Source: Syncephalis fuscata | Taxonomy: Eukaryota > Zoopagomycota > Zoopagomycetes > Zoopagales > Piptocephalidaceae | Assembly (NCBI GenBank): GCA_025786725.1 | Contig: JAHLTZ010000004.1 | Span: 682,001-746,000 of the forward strand | Reading direction: 5' to 3' | Length of the DNA stretch: 64,000 bases | Shown: in pieces, positions 23,535 to 34,617 of the stretch | How the letters are laid out: the number at the start of each line of letters is the position of its first letter | Position numbering within the stretch: the stretch's first letter is position 1 | The notes under the pieces: model-generated | What the model was told of the DNA's origin: nothing | The model's input: only the letters and a program-made list of their open reading frames with translations | The model's database searches: none | Program-made: the position numbers and the translations under genes

Positions 23535-25749
23535 ATGACTTTTCCAAACTCAGAACAAACATTTACCTCTACATCTACTCCTACGCTGGGCACAATTCTT
23601 CATGTCCCAACTACTGCTGTTGTTGAACAGCCTCTCAATCTTCTAAGTAATGAAGATTTAATTTATTACACTGTTCCAGACTGCTGGGATTGTGTGCCAA
23701 AGAAAGCGAGTTGCTATTGTTGCTTGGGCCGATGTCTACGAAGCAGGATCTAAGAGTATGTTAAACAATACTGAATAACTATTTAGATAATTGATATTGT
23801 TTAGAGTGTATTTTACTAAAAGATAAACGCTATATCGTTGGAACAGACGAAAGCTGGTAATGTATAAAGACTATATGAAACAGTAAACTAACTACATGCA
23901 CGTGCTATACAGCAACTACTCTTTAGCCGCAAAGTTTATGCCAAAGCACTGCTTCAAACTCTTAGTAGTAAGTACAATATATACTTTACTAAACCGATAT
24001 TAACTATGAGCCATCATAGGAGGATGAAACTGTTACGTGCACGGTAAGAAAATAGTCATTTAACATTTTTAATGCTAATAAATTATTTAGAATATTGGAT
24101 TACCACTTTTAACGGGTTAGTTTGAATAGTTATCAACAGTTAAACTGCTAACATTTATTTTAGTTAATGAAACTGAGTTGCTTGTCGGCGAGGCAACAGT
24201 AGTAACCGATGATTGCGTTATCCATATACCTGGCAGTAACAGTAAGCAACAACTAATTATTATTATTATTTCTAATCATACTTGGTAGTAATGTTTAATA
24301 TTTATTTTATTAAACGTTATACCCCTATCCAAGTAGAAGACAGCTTGGAGTATGAGCAGGTAAGTTTATAAATACATTTCATATTATTGCTGTACTAACT
24401 TTATTGACACTATAGAAGATCAACACGCGATTTATGCTCATTGACAAGATCCTTGGCGAGTAAGTAACTAAACTTAACAAATTAATTAACTAACCAACTA
24501 TTTATAATAGGGGATCTTTCGGCAAGGTCCACCTGGGATTTGACCGCAGCACAGGGCGGCGTGCTGCAGTCAAAGTATCACCAGCAGAGGACAACATTAG
24601 CAGCTTCATCCATGAAGTCTGCGTACTAAGCGAGGTGTGTGGCCACCCTCGCATAGTAGGATTTATCGATGGCGAGATCACCGCCGCAAACACGTACTTA
24701 ATTCTCGAGTACGCGTCGGGTGGTGATCTAATCGATTACATTTGTCTTCATGAGACACTTCCAGAGATGGAAGCAAAAAATATCTTCAAACAGCTGCTTG
24801 AAGGCATTCAAGTAATACTATAAAACTTTAATTAAAATACTGACATTTTATTAGCACCTTCACAGCAAAGATATCATCCATTGCGGTAAGTAGCTGATCT
24901 ATTAATCAATATAATCACTAATCACTATTATTGTTGCTATTACTATTTAGATATCAAAGTAGGTCATTTATCTAATATTTATAACCATTGCTAACATTTA
25001 AACAGCCTGACAACATATTGCTGTTAGATGATCAGGGTGCTCCCAAAGTCGTTTTTTCAGACTTTGGAATGGCGCGCGTTCTTCCCCCTTCATCCGCTGT
25101 GACCACCGTCTATGGCACAGTGTCCTATATGGCACCTGAAGTGCTATTAGGATCTGAAGGGCGGGAGAAAATGCTTTCCATCGTCGAAACGATTTGCTGG
25201 CCCGCGAATCGTTTCCCTTCAACATTGCTGAATGCTGAAGGGTATGGAAAGCCTGCTGACATGTGGAGCCTGGGGGTAACGCTTCACGTAATGCTATTTG
25301 GTAAGTACAAACAAGAATAAAAATAATATACTAACTATTCTATACTATTGATTAGGCGATTGGCCCTATGCCTTTACGGACAGCAAATCTGTGTATTTAA
25401 AAAGCATGCTACAGAATTTGCCGACATTTGGCCGAGGAAGAAAAGATAGACCAAGCGAAAAAGGTAAGCTGAATACTTTTTTATTAACAATAGCTAATAT
25501 ATTGCAGCCATTGAGTTGATGGAAGGATTGCTTGATCTCGATGTTAAGACGCGGTTTACTGCTGAAAACGCGTTGAAATGTACCTGGTTTAACGATGAGC
25601 CAGTAGTTGCAACTACACCTGTAGCAGTAATGGCAACATCAACAACAACAAAATCATCATCATCATCAATCAGTGACAACAACAGCAGTACCAACAACAA
25701 CAACAACAAAATCATCATCAGTACCAACAGCAGCGGCACTGGTGCATAA
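23535..25749 (+). CDS. FHA-domain serine/threonine protein kinase, CHK2/Cds1/Rad53-like
   Basis: About 14 exons. The N-terminal part is Ser/Thr-rich, then an FHA domain (KDKRYIVGTDESC, then KFMPKHCFKLL), which binds phosphothreonine. The kinase domain follows: glycine loop LGEGSFGKVHLGFD, lysine in AAVKV, catalytic loop IIHCDIKPDN, SDFGMAR, YMAPEV and DMWSLGVTL. The order FHA then kinase is that of the DNA-damage checkpoint kinases. Oddities: HCD replaces HRD; exon 24951-24958 is only 8 nt and lies within the catalytic loop; a 27-codon insert sits between APE and DMW (25154-25242); the tail is Asn/Thr/Ser repeat. A one-base frame break at GGG 23686-23688 separates the N-terminus from the FHA domain. 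The catalytic Asp, Lys and DFG are all present, so it should be active. Confidence 0.85.
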
Positions 25750-26170
25750 GCCTTTACGACGACGAAGACGCAAGTTAAAGCGTCAGTGCTACTCAAAATA
25801 CAAGACGCAAGGTGTAGCCAAACGGATACTTCCTTTCCGCAAGTGTCGTCTTTACAAAAAGGCATATTAGTTAAAAGGTAAAAGCTCAACAACAATCATA
25901 CAAATCGCAATACTAACTATCTATATATTCAGCTGTTCCATTTCATTCGTTCATTATTTGCCTATATGTTATCAATAAATATCGCAATTACTCTTTATTT
26001 AGTATATAAACCATCGTTCTATCTTCTATAATGCGGCAATAATTGGTATGTTTATTTTAATGATTTTTGGTGTCAAATGACTATTATTTTAATACATTCG
26101 CTATTATACTGAATCTATGTTCTATAATAAAGAATAGTTCTAGGGGTAAATGACCTTTATTCTCAATGCA

Positions 26171-26362
26171 TTTATTCATTTACTATTAGTCTGTTCTATG
26201 ATGTATCGACACATTGGGTAGATTGACTTTTATTATTTACACTCCATTTATTAATGAATTAAACTCGGCTGTTTATAAATATTAACTGACAGACTCACAG
26301 CTCACAATCTACGTCATCACATTTTCCTTTCTCTTTCTTCACACTTGACAGCATATATCCAT
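26171..26362 (+). repeat. Dispersed repeat R1, copy 2
   Basis: Ungapped partner of 6781-6972 in the same orientation; the constant offset (19390) holds across the full length. Confidence 0.85.
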
Positions 26363-27829
26363 TGCATATACTTGTACACTCTATATACTATATAGATAGT
26401 GCCATTAGTTGGCTGACTACTAGTTATGTACAAACACTATTTACACTATGTCCTTGCATTACTCTTTTGTAATCTGACCCTTTTTTGCAAACAGCTTTTT
26501 CACTTTGATAATTAATGCTGGCACCTTTATTAGCATAGTAAGCACATTTCTGGCTTGTTTTATGTTGTGTTAAGCATATGCTATGTTTTGCTATAGATTG
26601 TCACTACAAGTCATCTGGCAACAGCTTTACTATTTCAACAGTGGCAGTGTGATCTACTACTGTCGAGCCAGCACAAGCCGCTGCCAGTACAATCTGTGGC
26701 GGCATTCTCTAGCAAAAACAGTGTATACAGTGATTCTGGCAGCATATAGCCAGCACAGTCTTCAGGTACAGCTGCCTTATGCATACACCACCAATATTAG
26801 TATATCGAACTGCTAGTATAGTTGCTAAGTAAGTCTTCGGCGCCAGTACAACAGCGCGAGTTGCTACTGTTGCTATTACTGTATGTGCATAGCTGTCAAT
26901 ACGATGACTGTGGTGACTATATGCGCTGTTACTTCTCTACCAAGTTCCTTCTCTGTTTGATTCCACTGCCTGAACATTCTCGCTCAACACTATTTCTTTC
27001 TAAACATCGGCGTTTTCAAATACAACAACTAATGCGTCTAACACGTTAACTGTGTAGACTGTAGTATATTTAAGCAAATGTTGCTATTTGATCATTATCA
27101 CTAACGGCTACAGGCTCTGTAATCTATGAATGGACATTGGTGTATATGCTGTCGTCTAATTGCCAGCGTCTTCCATAGCATCCTGCTTAGTATGTAGCTA
27201 GGGGTGCTTGTACGGTGCTTTATTTACATTCTAATTATTGGATTAGTTGTCCTGAGCCGGCACTGTAACTAGTGTCAATGTTTATGACAGGTTGCCGTTT
27301 GACAGTCTCTGGCTATGTTCTATCAGTCTACATTTAAAGCATTTGCCGTTTCTTTGAAGCTACAGGTAAGTATTGTTATGTTTTATTAAATATGTATTAT
27401 TGTGCGGACAAAGACGATATAACACAAATAGCCATGTACGCTCTTATAATCGGCTGTTTACTATGGTAAGACAACTGGCACTGCTATGTAATAAATATTT
27501 GCTTATTTTTACTTCAAACTACTTACCATTTAATCAACTGTTATTGTTACATAGATATTTAGGTATGCAGTGTTAGTGTTGCTGTTTGCATTCATGCACT
27601 GTGTTTTGTTTTCAAACAATACTAGCTTTTAAAAAGATCACAAGCCTTCTTTCCTTACCGTGTTATAATATGGAATAATATAGATTCAAATGAATGGTCA
27701 AATAAAGTGTAAAACACTAGTAATAAAGGTATAGTATGCGTATTGCACAAGCAATCAAGTAAAATATACAAACAATACGGCGAGTAACAAATAAACGAGT
27801 TTTATCAATAAGACATGATGAGTAGAGTA

Positions 27830-28090
27830 TAGTTTAAAATAGAATGAATAGATAAAATAATAGTGAAGATATACATATACGATTAAGTAAGTGCAATAAA
27901 TTAAAACTATAGCAATAAAGCTAGCGGCAATAAAATACCTACTGTAAATAAGTTGGGTTTATTATATGATCAATCAATATACAATATAATAAGTATAGAA
28001 TAGTAATGATATAGATGAATGAACGATGTGTGTGTATTGGATAATAAATCTATGATACATGTGCCATTTTTTAATAATAATGACGTTACC
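27830..28090 (+). repeat. Dispersed repeat R2, copy 2
   Basis: Most diverged of three R2 copies; it shares GCAATAAA words and TTGGATAATAAATCTATGAT. It lies immediately upstream of the COG2 start. Confidence 0.5.
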
Positions 28091-28121
28091 ATAATTCTCT
28101 CATTTAGTCATATCAACTGTT

Positions 28122-30559
28122 ATGGATGAATATTCGTCAAAGCAATCTGTAAATCGTTATTCATCGTCTAGCAATACAGACAATGACCATGCTCGTGTTA
28201 GCAACCAGATTGCGACACGTCGAGAAAAACCAGCTCCCTTGTTGTTAGATTCAAGTCACTTGAAATTACATTTACCTGTTAAAGATTTGTTGCTATCGTT
28301 TGAATTTGAAAGTTTTTTGAAGCAACGGCCACGCCACTCTTTAGAAGAACTACGCGGCGAATTAGAAAAGCTGGAAGAGTATATTGTTGAACGTCGACTC
28401 GATACTATTGTCGCGGATTGTGAACAGTTTGTACGTATTCCTAACGTGGTAGAACACCTTCCAACTCAAGTTCAGGATGTGGAAGAAGTATCGGTGCATA
28501 TTAAAAAACGTCTAGGGGTAAGTAATAGAGGCACAAAAATGGCTAGGTAGATTGATAGTTATTGTCGCTTCTGTCGCTATTACTATTGGCAGAATATACG
28601 GGCTCAGATCAAAGGTGCTCATACTAATTGGAAACGTACAGAGGAAGCATTTCGACAGCAACAGCTGGTATCAGTAAGCAATCATTTAACAAGCGTTTAA
28701 ATTTATTTAATGACAGTGGATGATATATAGACACGCCTTAACCAATTAATAACTCTATCACACGATATGAATCAGCTCGAAACGGTAGTTCAGCAGGTGG
28801 CATCACTAAATAGCACGGATAATGTGTAAGATTTAAAGTGGCATATTTTACAAAAAGCTAATTAATATTGTATAGCGATGCTATTTTACAGGAAACATCA
28901 CTGGAACGGGCATCCAATCTATACGAACACATATCGCAAACATGTAAAGCATTAGTGGGATATGCTATAGCCGATCAAATGAACGAGGTAGGCAAAATGG
29001 TGATTATAATAAACTGTGCATTACTTATATATTTATGATAAAGCGATTGATCAAAATACAAAATAATTTGAGTGATAGCATTATTCAAAAACTAAGATCA
29101 GGACTGCGAACCATTTATACTTCAAACAATGTACAACATAGCAAGTCTGTAGATCATGTGGCAGCATGGGATGTATTGATATTGTATTATCAAATATTTA
29201 AACAAATAGGCAAATCATCAATAGCCCATACATTGTTGATATCCGAATACTTGGCACCTTATTTATCCACGGTAATAAATGATGCTATATGATAGTTATT
29301 TCAGAAAGTTACTTATTAGATACCAGCGTTTGTCATTAAAATCCTATGCAGAAAAACGGGTTGCTACATTAAAGAAGGGCGAACATCCATTGCCAGTGCT
29401 GTTAGACGAAGCTTATGAAGCACTTTTAGATCAGTTAACACCAATAATAGACGAGGATCCACAATTATTGCCACAAGTGATGTGGCCACAATTTCTACGT
29501 GGTATACAAGAAAAAATGCCATTTCTTTTTAGCTTAGAAGATTTGGATCGATTTTCAGAGGTAGTTTATATAATTAAATATAGATCTGATTTATTTAACT
29601 GTAGAATATTAGCATTATCAACTAGTTCAACAATGGCTATTGAAACGGGCCGATACATCCAGTCGGATTAAATGTATAAAAGATTCTACTGCTGCGAATG
29701 CATTGCGCAGTCTTATTCGCCATTGGCCGTTGGATCAGTATTTCGAGGCCAGGTAAAGAACAAAAACGCTTTAGAATATATACAAGCAATTACTAATGGA
29801 TAGTACGATGATTAGATTTAATGAAAAACAGAAATGTTGGAGACAGCAATTTTGAAGAGTAATCAAATGAATATATCTAATACGGCATACGATAAAAATG
29901 ATAAACCTATACTACCTGTTACTTCTGCCACGCTAACTTTGATTGAGCTATGCTGGTCAAATCGAGTAAATCTACCGCCGTTAATGGCACGTTTTTGGAA
30001 GCTATCTTGTCAGGTATTTATTATGCTGTATACAATTAGCCTTCTATTAGATTAAGATTAAACTATTGCTAGTTAATGCTGCGTTATGGTGCCTGGCTTC
30101 TTGAGTGGTGTTCGGAGGCCTCTATTCGTACCACAATAGAAAACGAAAAGGTAACTAAAAGTATGAGATGATATCTGCTGACGAGACTTAATAGCAAATC
30201 AAAATAATGGGCAGAACCATGTCACCTGTCCGTCGGATACCCAGCCGAAATGCGACATCCAGTGCTACCTCTCCAGCAGTTTCTGTTGCCGGTGTAGCCA
30301 CCACTGAGACGTCCATTTCGGATGTTCAGTCGGTGCGTAAACAAGTTGCGGAGATGGATATAGACTGGGTGCGTGGCCAGCTGGTGGACTTGCTACAGCT
30401 GACCGTGCGTCCAGCCATACCAGAGTCACTACAGTCTCAAGCTGTACAGCTTTTGGGTAGGTAATTGCCATTATAATTATATAAATAACTAATTAGTTTT
30501 ATAAAGAGGCCCTTATGGCTAGAGTATACCAATTAGATTTGGATACTGAACGCCAATAG
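28122..30559 (+). CDS. COG2: Conserved oligomeric Golgi complex subunit 2
   Basis: COG2 is part of lobe A of the COG tether, which acts in retrograde vesicle traffic within the Golgi. Exon 1 (28122-28517, phase 0) holds the family N-terminus: FEFESFLKQRPRHSLEELRG, then LDTIVADCEQFVRI. Middle exons are helical and Gln/Leu-rich. The C-terminal signature is LCWSNRVNLPPLMARFWKL followed by LMLRYGAWLLEW, close to the CWsdevyLppLahRFWKLtLQ pattern of the family. The penultimate exon starts at 30197 (QIKIMGRTMSPVRR). The last join is at GTAGGT after LQSQAVQLL, giving the end YQLDLDTERQ. At least nine short exons make internal boundaries approximate. Pieces of the last two exons recur as relics at 31033-31512. 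Confidence 0.85.
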
Positions 30560-31032
30560 TCTGGATTGTAAGCCAGACAAACAATTGCACTTTTAATAAA
30601 CTACCATTTTGCTACTAGTGGACTACTAATGATAACCAATGATACATATTATGATAACGGTTTTGATATCAAATAACTTTTGTTTATTTTCATTTATTCA
30701 TTGCCGCCGAGTGTGAAGGAGAAGAAAGAAAGACTAGCAGTATAGATTTTAAGCTATATGTTTGACAAGCAGTATGTATAAAAACTTGAGATAAAATATT
30801 AGTAATAAATCAATGAATGTAGTATGAAAAATAAATGATTATTTAACACCAAGAACTATTATAATAGAACGCATTAATCAGTAAATAATGTGCATAATAA
30901 AGTTTTAATACAATAGAGTTATTATCATAGAATATATCGTTAGTATAATAGCGAGTATATTAAACGAGTTTTTACTATACTTAACTAGCTATTTAGTTAA
31001 GCATATAGCTAATAAGAATAGTCACTTGTCTA

Positions 31033-31316
31033 AAAGTTGTACAGACTGAGACTGCATTAACTCGGATATGTTTGAACATACTGTCAATTGCTGTAGATCA
31101 CCAGGTGTTACACATTTGGCCTATATCCTTCTCCGCAATATATTTGTGTATTGATCGAATATTCGAAATGGCTGTTTTAATAATGACTGCGACGGCAGCA
31201 TAGCCTATCGAAGAGGCGGCATTAGAGGTCAAATTCTGATTGGATATCCTGCGAACAGATGACATGGTCCTGCCCATTATTTGGTCGACGTAAAACCATG
31301 TTACGGGAATAGACAT
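31033..31316 (-). pseudogene. COG2 3'-end relic, inverted
   Basis: Reads MGRTMSSVRRISNQNLTSNA and onward on the minus strand, matching MGRTMSPVRRIPSRNATSSA of COG2 (30207 on). It continues in a shifted frame through the LLQLTV and QSQ-VQLL segments. The open frame carries a stop (CNTW then stop) where COG2 continues. It is a broken copy of the penultimate exon. Confidence 0.85.
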
Positions 31317-31327
31317 TGGCTGAGCAA

Positions 31328-31512
31328 GTGACCAGCATTTGGACCTGTTTCAGTTAACCGTGCATTGAATCATCCTACAGCGCTGCAATACCAGCCTATT
31401 TAACTTTGAGATGTGTTACCATTATTACTAATTATACTTTTAAGCAAGCAAGCAATTGTAATAAAGGTACTTGTAGCTAAACTTGGATACTTAACGCAAT
31501 ACTATGAATTGT
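31328..31512 (+). pseudogene. COG2 3'-end relic, direct
   Basis: GTGACCAGCATTTGGACCTG and CAGTTAACCGTGC correspond to COG2 GTGGCCAGCTGGTGGACTTG and CAGCTGACCGTGC at 30372 on. Further on, CTTGGATACTTAACGCAATA matches TTTGGATACTGAACGCCAAT from the last exon. Intron-like sequence lies between the two matches, so it is a DNA-level copy, not retroposed. It is not translatable. Confidence 0.7.
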
Positions 31513-32712
31513 ATTAATACAATAATACTATCCACTATTATTATTGGCTTTTATTATAATCGTTCACGTTCAACTGGCTAATGGCTACAAAATTAGCTAA
31601 ATAGATGAACCGATATAGTGCAACGCTGTAGAAGGGGCAAATTAAACCACAAGGCTTGGTAGTACTAAGAAACCATAATAATACGCTTGTTGAGATCATG
31701 GGCCAACATATGGTCCTCGAGTGATGGAAACAATACCGTTGAGGGCCGTGTACCGTCAACAAGTTATAAGCTACACAGGCATATTTTTCAGTTTTTTAAA
31801 TACACTGTAACACAAATATGAGCAATTAATACAATGTCCAGTAAAAGCTTAATTTAGCTGAAATACTAAGCAAAATAATGGATAAAAGTATATACTCGAA
31901 TGGTGCTTATGCTTTTTTATTTTTAGCTTGTATTTTAATAGAAATAAAATACACTAGTAAGTAAAATATGAACAAATTATATACAACAAGCTGGTTGCAG
32001 TAGTTTTATTTTAACATATAGGCCTTGGAGTACCGTGCTGTCTTAACATAGACACAAAAACTTGACAATTATCATATTGCATCAGAATCTGCACTTTATG
32101 AAAATCCTTGGCCACAGCCACATAATAGTATCAATGTAACATTTACATATCACGCCATTTGTTATTCTCAGTACTCTAAAAGCCATTTACAAGGTTGGAT
32201 AATGGCTGTTTTACCAAGTTAAGGCTTAAATGAATAAACATTTTACTATTTTGTGTTTTACAAATCCACTGAGTGAATACGACGGCTTTTCTGCAGAGGA
32301 GTCGCAAGATGGAACGGGAGTCGGTTGGTGTATTCTAACGAAAAGCAGCCACATCTATTGTCCATTTGTGCTACTACTGTAATATGTATCTATTCTACAG
32401 CCTATGCTACAGGAGCAATTATTTACTGATGCTGCAGGATTATTAATGTATCTTAAGGCCATGTCTATATGGACTTGGAAAGCTATAAATAAAGTCATAA
32501 AATACCTTCTCTCTAGTTCCGCATAACATTCATACACTCATTACTCAGCTATTAACACTCAAGTAGTCTAACGATTTTAAACACTTCTTCTGATATCAAT
32601 ATTGATTGATTCAAAAAACACTCGAAAGCAACACTAACTTAATCTTTTTATTGCTATCAGCTAATTCGTCGCCCTACAAACTACTGCTATTTCCCTCTAG
32701 TTAGCTATTAAA

Positions 32713-33219
32713 ATGGTTCGCATTGGTGCCACTCTCTGCCTGTTTGCCATTGTGGCACTCTCTGCAATCTCGGATGTTGCTGCCCATGGCTACATGTCCA
32801 GCCCAACTCCGCGTGCTATCGAAAAAGCATCAACCAGAATTGACGATTTGAAAAATCCCAACACTCGAGGCGTTTGTCGTGGTGAGCCGGCTGGCCGAGT
32901 CACCAACGTGGGCCGCAGCGTTACGCTCGGTTTTACCATCACTGCTCCACATATCGGTATGTGTGAGGTCTATATCTTAGACACTAATCTCGGCAATGCC
33001 CGTCGTATTGCCCAAAAGAACAACTGCGCTGCTCCAGGCAAGGTTGGCCCATGGACCGTCAACATTCCAGCTGGTATTAGCGGTCGCAAGGTCATTCGCT
33101 GGGTGTGGAATGCCGCTCATTTGGGCCCAGGCAAAATTGAGCACTACGAAAACTGTGCCGATATTAACATCGGCTCTCGTCTTACTTCTGCTCAAAAAAG
33201 TGTCAGCATTTCTATTTAA
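32713..33219 (+). CDS. Secreted LPMO-like (chitin-binding type-4 fold) protein
   Basis: Single exon, 168 residues. Residues 1-24 form a signal peptide ending AA, so the mature protein would start at His25 (HGYMSSPTPRA). An N-terminal His is the first half of the copper histidine brace of lytic polysaccharide monooxygenases. A second conserved His lies in TAPHIGMCEVYIL. The C-terminal part has HYENCADINI, resembling the NCAD motif and axial aromatic of AA10/AA11-like enzymes. Even-numbered Cys are suitable for disulfides. The domain is short, with no carbohydrate-binding module. Likely role: oxidative cleavage of chitin or another glycan, or copper binding. The precise AA family is not assignable by eye. 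Confidence 0.75.
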   Translation: MVRIGATLCLFAIVALSAISDVAAHGYMSSPTPRAIEKASTRIDDLKNPNTRGVCRGEPAGRVTNVGRSVTLGFTITAPHIGMCEVYILDTNLGNARRIAQKNNCAAPGKVGPWTVNIPAGISGRKVIRWVWNAAHLGPGKIEHYENCADINIGSRLTSAQKSVSISI

Positions 33220-33487
33220 ATCTAATAATGCCCAATCATTGCTGTGCTTTAGTAAAAGTGCAGTTGGCCATCTAGATATTCAGGTTGCTTAAATGCATAG
33301 GCGAATTAGTGCAAATGCTACCAACCTGTTAAATCTTTTATACGATATACTTAATGACTCGTATTTGATATTATTTACACAATAATAAATAATGATTATA
33401 TAAAAAATAGCGTTTTTATTGCTGTATCATTTATAGAATCATGTATTTTAACTGGGCGTTTATTCGATCTCTTTCCCAACTTATTAG
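33220..33487. other. Short intergenic spacer
   Basis: 3' flank of the LPMO-like gene (AATAAA-type words near 33380). Nothing else recognised. Confidence 0.5.
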
Positions 33488-33795
33488 TCATGCCATCTTT
33501 ACTCTGGCATACTGCAAATATTTCTCGAAAGTTGGTCTTTTTGATGGGTCAGAAACCGCTATATTGTTTATTATTTCTATTAATGACAGCAATGTCTTAA
33601 GTGTCTTTGCATCTTCTGATATTGGTGGCAGCGCACATAGTTCTTGGCTTTCAAGTTCTTTAAGTATAGAACCAAGCGTACTATAATCAAAATTGCCTTT
33701 AGTAGATCATTGTATGGAAATCTACCAGCAAGCACATGGTAGAGTGTTACATATATTGACCATGAATTGGATTTTCTATAATCTATGTACTTTTT
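33488..33795 (-). pseudogene. Protein kinase C-lobe relic
   Basis: The minus strand reads YRKSNSWSIYVTLYHVLAG then RFPYNDLL, matching kinase subdomain IX (RKSDIWSLGVTLYH). After a one-base shift near 33698 it continues to DPSKRPTFEKYL, the subdomain XI arginine block, and stops at 33488. No N-lobe or catalytic loop is recognisable upstream. The Asp of DxW is lost (NSW). It is not a close copy of the kinase at 23535-25749. A remnant is the simplest reading; a gene with unrecognised exons upstream is the alternative. Confidence 0.6.
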
Positions 33796-34413
33796 TCAAA
33801 ATATTTAACGATTGTGTCATTAGTTTTCCCATTTTTTGTATATTTAGCATTTGCAACAACCAAATTCTGTTTTATTTTTATTAATGATTTGGTTTTAATT
33901 CTGGATTGATTAAATGCATCTTTTTGCCAAAAGCCATGTCGATGAATAAGTGTGGTTTTTAAATCCGTAAAGAATCAGAGTTTAGTATAATACTATACTA
34001 GGAGTTATTTGTCTAACTGCACCTGACATCATGAATGTTGCATCGACAAATGTGAAATAAAATGCCATGATCAAAACAAATAAAAAGCAGTGATTGTAGT
34101 ATGGCATTGTTTTTTATAATTCGCCATATTGGTATTAGTTATATCCAATGGTTGTAGTATATGAATCAGTTAAAAGAGTTTGTGGCATAGTTGAAATATA
34201 GTTACGCAGATTGTAGATAGATTTGCTTAAATATGGGTACAGTAGGCAATAAAACACTAGAGGATCCAGATAAAAATCTATAGATAGATTATACACACTA
34301 AAATGGCAGTTTGACTTCTTTTGGGCATAATTCGCGTTTATTTATTAAAAGAAAGCATTTATATTTGTGGTATAATAACAGACACACATGGCATATCATC
34401 GCTCATCAGCCGT
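33796..34413. other. Spacer possibly holding older kinase remnants
   Basis: No gene supported. The minus-strand frame near 33800-33990 (FTDLKTTLIH) faintly recalls a kinase activation segment, but this is too weak to call. Confidence 0.35.
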
Positions 34414-34617
34414 TTACACAGCAATCTGAGATTCACGACGGTTTCCGGCATTATTGTCTGCCAACCAAGCTTGAAAATCGGCGCGTACTCTTTCTGAAGC
34501 AGTGTCGGGTGGGACTCTTTTCTTGCGGCACCATCCAAAAATGAACATTGGTGTTGCTATAGCAAAAACTCCAACAAAGATGCAGATATAGAATACGCTG
34601 CTATGCAATAAATCCAT
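34414..34617 (-). CDS. Small single-pass membrane protein, 67 aa
   Basis: ATG at 34617. Residues 8-30 (VFYICIFVGVFAIATPMFIF) form one membrane helix, followed by a CRKKR basic stop-transfer motif and a hydrophilic C-terminal tail (PPDTASERVRADFQAWLADN). Composition and charge distribution look like a real protein. No homologue recognised; topology would be N-out, C-cytoplasmic by the positive-inside rule. No intron. Isolated between repeat-rich spacers. Confidence 0.5.
   Translation of the reverse strand: MDLLHSSVFYICIFVGVFAIATPMFIFGWCRKKRVPPDTASERVRADFQAWLADNNAGNRRESQIAV

Larger units (their letters stand above)
25750..28121. other. Gene-free region with R1 and R2 repeats
   Basis: 2.4 kb without a supportable gene. 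It contains R1 copy 2 (26171-26362) and R2 copy 2 (about 27830-28090). Open frames at 26583-27049 have no domain and no splice pattern. Confidence 0.5.
30560..32712. other. Intergenic region with COG2 relics
   Basis: No intact gene. It contains two opposing relics of the COG2 3' end (31033-31512); the rest is AT-rich. The stretch before 32713 is the presumed promoter of the LPMO-like gene. Confidence 0.5.

Noticed and set aside
26583-27049. Two successive plus-strand open frames
   Set aside because: No domain, no splice continuity and no similarity to neighbours.
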